DNA of 64,000 bases from Modicisalibacter xianhensis (GTDB lineage Bacteria > Pseudomonadota > Gammaproteobacteria > Pseudomonadales > Halomonadaceae): assembly GCF_900113605.1 (NCBI RefSeq), contig NZ_FOPY01000004.1, positions 1 to 64,000 of the forward strand, given 5' to 3'. Below, piece after piece: positions 58,190-64,000 of the stretch. Made by a program: the position numbers and the translations under genes. Numbering within the stretch: the stretch's first letter is position 1; each line of letters begins with the position of its first letter. Under the pieces are notes generated by a model. It was given only the letters and a program-made list of their open reading frames with translations, had not been told where the DNA came from and made no database searches.

Positions 58190-58400
58190 GAAATGATGCT
58201 TTCACGACACAGGAAGCGTCGAAGGAAACGGTGCAGGAAGCATCAGGCCTCAAGGACGCAAGAGGCAGGACGCCTCGAGATGAGACAGGATGATCGGCAG
58301 GATGCCGTTTGGCCAGGAGGCCGCCGCAGGGAGCGATTTGGCTACGGCAGGATGCGGACAGATATAAGGGCCTCGACCAGGGACTGGCGAGGCCCTTTCC
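58190..58400 (+). ncRNA. Csr/Rsm-type small RNA candidate 2 (CsrA-titrating)
   Basis: About 210 bases without a plausible gene and with eleven GGA motifs before the terminator (58212, 58224, 58236, 58254, 58268, 58288, 58300, 58316, 58330, 58350, 58356). Four lie exactly in hairpin loops: GGTGC-AGGAA-GCATC, GAGGC-AGGAC-GCCTC, CGGCA-GGA-TGCCG and GGCC-AGGA-GGCC. That layout is diagnostic for CsrB/RsmZ-type RNAs that sequester several CsrA (RsmA) dimers. A strong terminator closes it: AGGGCCTCG pairs with CGAGGCCCT around 58367-58396, then TT. The 5' end is estimated. Its strand follows from the GGA motifs and the terminator. Confidence 0.88.
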
Positions 58401-58426
58401 TCATTTGCAAAAGGTCGTTCACTCGA

Positions 58427-60859
58427 TCATGGGCAGTCCCGATTCGGCTGCCAGCAGCGTTCTTCCTCGGAATAGTGCAGTTCCAGCCGCTGCCCGGCGC
58501 CGAACGGGTGTATCTCGTCGCGAAACATGACCCGTTCCGGCCCCACCCAGCTTTCCGGTGCCGTCAGCGTTAGACGATCGCCTTCCAAATCGAGTTCGAG
58601 CCAGCAACCACGATAGCGTAACCGCAGATGCAAGCCGCCCAATGCCTCGGGCAGGCAAGGATTGAGCCGCAGCATGCCATCGCGAATTTCCAGCCCGGTG
58701 TGGCCGCGCTGGATCAGGTCGACGCTTCCCGCCATGGCGCCCAGGTGGATACCTTCCGGGGTCGTGCCGCCCTGGCTGTCCTCGATATCGCTCTGTAGCA
58801 CCTGCTGGAACAGCTCCCAGGCTTGAAGACGGTCTGCACGCGCCAGCACCCAGGAAGTCACGACCCGACTGAGTGTCGACCCGTGCGAGGTGCGCTGCTG
58901 GTAGTAATCGATGGTGCGCGGAATCAGCTCACCGGAGAATGGATAACCGAGCTGGGCGAAGATGTCGCCCAGCTCCTCGGCGGAAAACAGGTAGAACAGC
59001 ATCAATACGTCGGCCTGCTTCGACGCCTTGTAGCGATTGACGGTATCGCCTTCCGCCTCGAGTAGCCGGTCCAGACGATGGATATCGCCGTAGCGTTCGC
59101 GATAACCGGCCCAGTCGAATTCCTGCAACCCTTCGTAGCCCTCGAACTGACTGGGAACGCCATCGGCATGGAACGGCACGAAGAGCTGCTGGCCAATGCT
59201 CATCCACTGGCTGACTTCACGGTCCGAAAGTGCCAGCGCGTCGTTCAGTTCCCCACGCCGCCGCTCGCCGATCAGGTCGTAGACATTCACCGCACGTCCC
59301 AGAACCCAGGCCGCCATGACATTGGTATAGGTGTTGTTGTCGAGCCCTGGCGCCTGGGCATCGGGGTAACGGTCGTGAAATTCGTCGGGCCCCATCACGC
59401 CACGAATGTCGTAACGCTTGCGCTGCGCATTCCAGCTTGCGGCGCTCGCCCAGAATCGAGCGATCTCGAAAAGCATCTCGGCGCCGTAATACGCCAGGAA
59501 CTCACGATCCTCGGTGACTTCGTAGTAACGCCAGACGTTGTAGGCCACGGCGGCATTGACGTGGCGCTGCAGCGAACTGTTGTCGGGAATCCAGCGACCC
59601 GACTTGGGATTGAGATGGACCTGCTGGCTTTCCTCGCGCCCGTCACTCCCGCTTTGCCAAGGATACATGGCGCCCCGGTAACCGGCCTGGCGGGCCAGAT
59701 GACGGGCCTCGTCCAGGCGCCGGTAGCGATAGCGCAGCAGCGCACGGGTAATCTCGGGAATGCGATAGTTCAGGAACGGAAAGATGAACAACTCGTCCCA
59801 GAAAATGTGGCCGCGATAGGCTTCGCCATGCAGCCCGCGGGCCGGCACGCCAACATCCAGGTCGACACTGTGCGGCGAGACCGTCTGCAGCAGATGGAAG
59901 ATATGCAGGCGCAAAATCATCTGTACTCGCCCACCGCCGTCGAGCCCGATGTCGCAGCGTTGCCAGAGATGCTGCCAGGCTCGCCGATGGCTATCCAGCA
60001 ACTCGTCGAACGCTCCTGCCCTGGCCACCGCCTGACAAGCGGCGAACCCGGGTTCGGCAATCGCGCGGTCGCGCGACGTATGCAACGCCACGATCTTCTC
60101 GACCACGGCTTCGCCGCCTGCCGCAAGTTCGAACGTCATCTCTTGGGCAATGTAGCCAGCCTCCTCGACGGGCTGTCGCTTGCCCTCGATCTCCTGGCCG
60201 GCAACGCGCAAGCGCGTGCGCGCCGCCTGAGCGATGCGCAGCTTGGATTGCCGGGTTTCGACCTGAAGACAAATCGTGTCGTCACCCGGTGCATCCGCCG
60301 ATAGTGGGGCCAGATGGGTGCTGGCCAGTTGCCGATAGCGCGCCACGCCGGCGTTGATCACCCGCCCATCCAGGGCCGACCGCACGGTGATGCGCCCCGC
60401 CCAGTTTTCGGGGCGAATGCGCCATTCGATGGCGCCCAGGTGAGGCTGGGCCATATGTACCAGACGCTGCGTGATCAGCGTGGTTTCACGGCCCTGATGG
60501 TCACGAAAGAAGAGCTGACGCTTGAGCACACCACTTTCGATATCCAGGCACTGGCGGTAATCGAGCAGTTCCACCGCCATGAGGTTGAACCAGTCGCCGC
60601 CTTCAGGCCGGAATGTCAGGCACAGCCAGTTGGGCAGGTTGACCAGGTCCTCGTTTTCGACCACTCGGCCGGCGATTTCCGTCGACAGGCGATTGTAGCC
60701 CCCCGCCAGGTAGGCCCCGGGATAGTGAAACTCCCCCGCTTCCGCCTCACCGGCAGCCCCGCGGGTCGCAAAGTAACCGTTGCCCAGCGTGCACAGGGCT
60801 TCACGCAACCCTTCCTGGGCTGGATCGAAGCCATGATATTCGAGCGTCCACTCGCTCAT
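58427..60859 (-). CDS. GH65 disaccharide phosphorylase
   Basis: An 810-residue glycoside hydrolase family 65 enzyme that cleaves an alpha-glucosyl disaccharide (trehalose, kojibiose or maltose type) with phosphate to give beta-glucose-1-phosphate and glucose. Visible are the N-terminal beta sandwich (TLGNGYFATRGAAGEAE), the (alpha/alpha)6 barrel with FWDELFIFPFL, and the catalytic Glu in GVMGPDEFHDRY with LDNNTYTN. The phosphate-binding loop is in TSHGSTLSRVV. The fused mutase/phosphatase gene overlaps its start by four bases, which points to trehalose as the likely sugar. Confidence 0.9.
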   Translation of the reverse strand: MSEWTLEYHGFDPAQEGLREALCTLGNGYFATRGAAGEAEAGEFHYPGAYLAGGYNRLSTEIAGRVVENEDLVNLPNWLCLTFRPEGGDWFNLMAVELLDYRQCLDIESGVLKRQLFFRDHQGRETTLITQRLVHMAQPHLGAIEWRIRPENWAGRITVRSALDGRVINAGVARYRQLASTHLAPLSADAPGDDTICLQVETRQSKLRIAQAARTRLRVAGQEIEGKRQPVEEAGYIAQEMTFELAAGGEAVVEKIVALHTSRDRAIAEPGFAACQAVARAGAFDELLDSHRRAWQHLWQRCDIGLDGGGRVQMILRLHIFHLLQTVSPHSVDLDVGVPARGLHGEAYRGHIFWDELFIFPFLNYRIPEITRALLRYRYRRLDEARHLARQAGYRGAMYPWQSGSDGREESQQVHLNPKSGRWIPDNSSLQRHVNAAVAYNVWRYYEVTEDREFLAYYGAEMLFEIARFWASAASWNAQRKRYDIRGVMGPDEFHDRYPDAQAPGLDNNTYTNVMAAWVLGRAVNVYDLIGERRRGELNDALALSDREVSQWMSIGQQLFVPFHADGVPSQFEGYEGLQEFDWAGYRERYGDIHRLDRLLEAEGDTVNRYKASKQADVLMLFYLFSAEELGDIFAQLGYPFSGELIPRTIDYYQQRTSHGSTLSRVVTSWVLARADRLQAWELFQQVLQSDIEDSQGGTTPEGIHLGAMAGSVDLIQRGHTGLEIRDGMLRLNPCLPEALGGLHLRLRYRGCWLELDLEGDRLTLTAPESWVGPERVMFRDEIHPFGAGQRLELHYSEEERCWQPNRDCP

Positions 60860-62430
60860 GACGTATTGCCCAGCGTAGCGGCAAGCCGGTCGAGAAAGCG
60901 CCCGACAGCCTCGGTGTCATCGAGTCGATAGCTGGCGGCCGTTGCCTGCGTGATATCGCCAACGAAAATGCCCAGGCCATTGTGCTCCCGCAACGCCACG
61001 AAGGCATCCTCGTCGGTTTCGTCATCGCCGATGTAAAGTGGTATGACGGCATCCTCGGCCACCCCGAGGGCATCAAGCAGCCATAACACGGCCTTGCCCT
61101 TGTCCCATGGCAATTGCGGACGCAGTTCGAAGACCTTCTTGCCGCCGGTGCGGCGTAGTTGCGGCTGATGGCCTGCCACGGCCGCGACCGCCGTCTCGAC
61201 ACGTTCCACATCGCCCTCGTCGACCAGCCGGTAATGAACAGCAATGGCGAAGCGCTTGCGCTCGACGAGCACGCCCGATACGTGGCTTAGACGAGTCCGC
61301 AGTTGGGTCTCGGCCTCATCGAGGGCCGACAGGAATTCCTCGGCGCGGTCGTGCTGCATGTGCAGGCCATCGGGCCCGGCAATATCGAAGCCGTGGCTGC
61401 CGGCATAAACAAGGGTGTCGATGCCGACCAGCTCGGCCACGTTGGCCCGGTCGCGTCCACTGACGATGGCCACGGTGCAGCGTTCGGCCAGCCGCTCGAG
61501 CGTGTGGCGCATGGCATCGTCGAGTACGGCCTGTTCCGGACGATCGACGATGGGCGTGAGCGTGCCGTCATAGTCCAGGAACACCATTGGACGCCGCTCT
61601 CCCAACTGCTCGGCGAGCCGCTCGAAACCGTCCAGCGCATTTGGTATGGCGCTTTCACTTGCCGCATCGTGCGACATCAGTTCGGCCAGGTCATCCACGA
61701 CGATGTCGGCGCCATGCGCCAGTAATTCATCGCGTTGCCGGGCCCTGTCGATACCGACCACCAACCCGAAGCCTGCCCTGTCGGCCGCCTCGACGCCCGA
61801 GAGTGCATCCTCGACCGCAAGGGCCTCGCCGGGCGGCACCGACAGCAGGCTGGCTGCATGACGGAAAATGTCGGGGTGTGGCTTGCCATGCAGTCCTAGC
61901 CGCTCGGCTTCGATACCATCGACCACGGCATCGAACAGATGATCCAAACCGGTCCTGACCAGGATGTCCTGGGCGTTTCTGCTCGACGAGACCAGTGCCG
62001 TCTGCAATCCAGACTTGCGTACCGACTCGATGAACGCCACCGACGAGGCGAAAACATCGACCCCCTCTGCCGTCAGAAACTGTTCAAAGTAACGCTGCTT
62101 GCGATTGCCCAGCCCGCAAATGGTCTCCTCGTCGGGCAGGTCCTTGGGCGAGCCGAACGGGATCTGGATGCCGCGGGCTTCCAGAAAGCTGCTGACACCG
62201 TCATAGCGCGGCTTGCCATCGACGTAACGGCGGTAATCGTTTTCGGGATCGAATGCCTGGAAGGGTTCGCCATGGCGCTCGGCACGCTCGGCCAGGTAAC
62301 CATCGAAAAGCTTTCGCCATGCCTGGCAATGAATGCGTGCCGTGTTGGTCACGACACCGTCCAGGTCGAACACGGCGGCACGATAATCGGTTGGCGTCAT
62401 GTCGTGTGGCGAGTGCACTGGTCGTTGCAT
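60856..62430 (-). CDS. Beta-phosphoglucomutase fused to trehalose-6-phosphate phosphatase (OtsB)
   Basis: A 524-residue fusion of two HAD enzymes. Residues about 15-245 form beta-phosphoglucomutase: nucleophile in AVFDLDGVVTN, the Ser in LVSSSRNAQ, Lys in GKPHPDIF and EDALSGVEAA. Residues about 265-520 form an OtsB-type phosphatase: FLDYDGTLTPI, VSGRDRANV, and late GDDETDEDAF. The mutase half would convert the beta-glucose-1-phosphate from the GH65 enzyme to glucose-6-phosphate, and the second half would dephosphorylate trehalose-6-phosphate. AAGGA supports the ATG at 62430. Confidence 0.9.
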   Translation of the reverse strand: MQRPVHSPHDMTPTDYRAAVFDLDGVVTNTARIHCQAWRKLFDGYLAERAERHGEPFQAFDPENDYRRYVDGKPRYDGVSSFLEARGIQIPFGSPKDLPDEETICGLGNRKQRYFEQFLTAEGVDVFASSVAFIESVRKSGLQTALVSSSRNAQDILVRTGLDHLFDAVVDGIEAERLGLHGKPHPDIFRHAASLLSVPPGEALAVEDALSGVEAADRAGFGLVVGIDRARQRDELLAHGADIVVDDLAELMSHDAASESAIPNALDGFERLAEQLGERRPMVFLDYDGTLTPIVDRPEQAVLDDAMRHTLERLAERCTVAIVSGRDRANVAELVGIDTLVYAGSHGFDIAGPDGLHMQHDRAEEFLSALDEAETQLRTRLSHVSGVLVERKRFAIAVHYRLVDEGDVERVETAVAAVAGHQPQLRRTGGKKVFELRPQLPWDKGKAVLWLLDALGVAEDAVIPLYIGDDETDEDAFVALREHNGLGIFVGDITQATAASYRLDDTEAVGRFLDRLAATLGNTS

Positions 62431-62487
62431 CGCAAGTCCTTGTGGCAGTCCGTTCGCGAAGTCGTGTCGATAGTGTAGCTGGCTGTC

Positions 62488-63603
62488 TCAATCCAGCGCC
62501 TTTCGAAGCCTCGCCAAGGCGCCGAAAAAAAACGCACAGCCGATGACGACCAGCGCCAGCAATTGTGGCCAGACGATCCCCAGACCGGCTCCGCGAAACA
62601 GAATGGCTTGGGCCAGTTCGACGAAGTGGGTGGTCGGCGCAACGAGCATGATGGTCTGCACCAGCTCGGGCATGCTCTCGCGCGGGGTCATACCACCCGA
62701 CAGGATCTGTAAAGGAATCAGCGCAAGGATGATCAACAGACCCAGTTGCGGCATCGAACGCGCCACCGTTCCCAGGAAGATCCCCATCGACGTAGTCGCA
62801 AACAGCAGCAGCGTGGCGCCGAACAAATACAGTGGAAGCGAGCCGTGAAGCGGTACCTTGAGCCAGCCTTCGACAATGACACGCAGCGCGAACACCGAGG
62901 CCAGCAGCACGACCAGCCCCATCGACCAGACCTTGGCCAGCATGATCTCGAGCGAGGTGACCGGCATGACCAGCAGATGCTCGATGGTGCCGTGTTCGCG
63001 TTCGCGGATCAGCGCTGCCCCGGTCAGGATGATCGACAGCATGGTGATCTGGTTGATGGCCTCATTGATGGCACCGAACCAGCTTCGGTTGAGATTGGGA
63101 TTGAACTCGGCGCGTACCACCGCCTCGATGGCGCCTTGCGCCGGCTTGCGATAGCCCTGCACAAACGCGGCCACCTCGTCGCCGATGATCCGTTGGATAT
63201 GCCCGGCGCCGGTGAATGCCTGGCTGATCTGGGTGGCGTCGACGTTCAACTGGATGGTCGGCTGGCCGCCGGCCAGCAGGTCGCGCTGGAAATCGGGGGG
63301 AATGTTCAGCGTAAACGTATAACGCCCAGCATCCATGCCACGGTCCATCTCGGCAATGTCGATGAACTCGGGCGGCAGGAAATAGGGTAACTGGAAAGCA
63401 TTGACGATACGCAACGATGCCTGCGATCGATCTTCGTCGACAATCGCCACACTGGCCCGAAATGGCGCTTCTGGCTCGCCGGTGGCGCTCAGGTAGATCC
63501 CCAGGGTAAACGAGTAGACGATCAGCAGCATCAGGGCAGGATCGCGGGAGAGGCTGCGCACTTCCTTGATGCCGAGTTGCAGTATATTGCTTAACCGGGC
63601 CAT
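62488..63603 (-). CDS. ABC-2 type permease, YhhJ-like
   Basis: A 371-residue membrane protein with an N-terminal helix (PALMLLIVYSFTLGIYLSAT), a large periplasmic domain (about 45-175, GRYTFTLNIPPDFQRDL), and five C-terminal helices (AINQITMLSIILTGAAL, VVLLASVFALRVIV, LYLFGATLLLFATTSMGIFL). This is the layout of ABC-2 exporters of the YhhJ/YbhR group. It follows another permease gene after two bases. The RbbA-YhhJ-YhiI set is the closest known arrangement; the substrate is not known. Confidence 0.85.
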   Translation of the reverse strand: MARLSNILQLGIKEVRSLSRDPALMLLIVYSFTLGIYLSATGEPEAPFRASVAIVDEDRSQASLRIVNAFQLPYFLPPEFIDIAEMDRGMDAGRYTFTLNIPPDFQRDLLAGGQPTIQLNVDATQISQAFTGAGHIQRIIGDEVAAFVQGYRKPAQGAIEAVVRAEFNPNLNRSWFGAINEAINQITMLSIILTGAALIREREHGTIEHLLVMPVTSLEIMLAKVWSMGLVVLLASVFALRVIVEGWLKVPLHGSLPLYLFGATLLLFATTSMGIFLGTVARSMPQLGLLIILALIPLQILSGGMTPRESMPELVQTIMLVAPTTHFVELAQAILFRGAGLGIVWPQLLALVVIGCAFFFGALARLRKALD

Positions 63604-63604
63604 G

Positions 63605-64000
63605 TCAGCGCTCCTGCTTTCTCAGCCCCGCAACGCTGAGCAGTGTCAGCACGGGAATGGTAACCAGCAGGGCCAGAAAATATGGCGTCAGATCCCCTAG
63701 ATCGAGCGCCTTGGAAAACACGCCGCGGCTGATGATCAGGAAATGGCTGGTGGGATAGATGTGCCCGATGACCGCCGCGCCCCCCTGCATGGCAGACACC
63801 GGGGTAAGCAATCCCGAAAACTGGATGGCAGGTACCAGCGTGGCGATGGCCGTGCCGAAGATGGCGGCAATCTGGCTTTTCAGCACCGAGGACATCAGCA
63901 GGCCCATCCCGGTGGAACAGATAACGTAAAGCAGCGCGCCGAGGCTCAATGTCAGCAGACTCCCCTTTACCGGCACGCCGAAGGCCAGCACGGCAAAGGC
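63605..64000 (-). CDS. C-terminal end of an ABC transporter permease (RbbA-like), partial
   Basis: The last 131 residues of a protein whose start lies beyond the window. They contain ABC-2 permease helices ([64 protein letters not shown]) and the family stretch [19 protein letters not shown]. In the RbbA/YhhJ type the corresponding part is the C-terminus of a fused ATPase-permease; the ATPase, if present, would be outside. The frame is open to the window edge, so no start codon is assigned. Confidence 0.8.
   Translation of the reverse strand, partial: AFAVLAFGVPVKGSLLTLSLGALLYVICSTGMGLLMSSVLKSQIAAIFGTAIATLVPAIQFSGLLTPVSAMQGGAAVIGHIYPTSHFLIISRGVFSKALDLGDLTPYFLALLVTIPVLTLLSVAGLRKQER

Noticed and set aside
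58193-58573. 126-codon ORF inside small RNA 2
   Set aside because: The translation is Arg-rich and runs through the terminator into the GH65 gene; the GGA stem-loops explain the sequence better.
59078-60304. 408-codon open frame opposite the GH65 gene
   Set aside because: Antisense shadow; the minus strand has the GH65 catalytic motifs over the whole length.

Overview
The window looks like a chromosomal segment of a halophilic or marine gammaproteobacterium, most likely a Halomonas-type organism (Halomonadaceae). The basis is gene content, codon style and moderately high G+C: polyhydroxyalkanoate (PHA) granule genes, an N-type ATPase, a cytoplasmic NiFe hydrogenase, alginate-lyase-like and glycogen genes, and FNR/ANR-type control. 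The genus is an inference; no rRNA or other marker gene is present.

Layout. 1-2617 is the end of a decaying integrated element: a cut-off IS3-family orfA, degenerate sequence, and a tyrosine integrase next to a 3'-half copy of a tRNA-Pro(GGG) gene that serves as attachment site. 2618-8700 is an accessory stretch with two related small SinR-like (Cas2-fold type) proteins, remnants of umuDC, a Crp-family regulator, a CBM2-PL14 polysaccharide lyase without signal peptide, and several tiny single-span membrane proteins. 8718-18668 is one tightly packed hydrogenase operon (group 3b-like subunits, a cyclic-nucleotide-domain protein, a protease, hypA-F-C-D-E, no hypB) behind a perfect FNR box. 18847-21426 carries another tiny membrane protein, a Csr/Rsm-type small RNA, a phosphoesterase, and a zinc alcohol dehydrogenase behind a second perfect FNR box.

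21626-33105 is a long co-directional run: phasin, a helical protein, PhaC, a DksA-like protein, a second-type FtsH, and the complete nine-gene N-ATPase operon in the order D-C-Q-R-B-E-F-A-G. 33278-41796 is mostly on the minus strand: GlgX, an outer-membrane barrel protein, a second phasin, an FNR-type regulator with FNR-like recognition residues but no N-terminal cysteine cluster, a zinc-ribbon protein, a heavy-metal P-type ATPase, and cytochrome b561 with a PepSY protein. 42061-48349 is an overlapping set: thermostable-hemolysin-family protein, AMP-ligase fused to a heme-oxygenase-like diiron oxidase domain, SDR, TPR lipoprotein-like protein, and a QseBC-type two-component system. It looks like an uncharacterised small biosynthetic cluster. 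48468-64000 holds an alpha-glucan phosphorylase, a copper chaperone, a host-attachment-family protein, an erythromycin-esterase-family protein, a nicotinamidase-like protein, CbpA/CbpM, two divergent L,D-transpeptidases, a second and very clear Csr/Rsm-type small RNA, a GH65 disaccharide phosphorylase with a beta-phosphoglucomutase/trehalose-phosphatase fusion, and the end of an RbbA/YhhJ-type ABC exporter.

Taken together the genes suit survival under oxygen or energy limitation: hydrogen/NADPH redox balancing, ATP-driven ion pumping, PHA and glycogen turnover, and protein quality control. FNR-type sites and two RNAs that should titrate CsrA/RsmA probably coordinate them. The two small RNAs, the zinc-less HypA in an operon lacking hypB, and the ligase-diiron-oxidase cluster are the most interesting observations.
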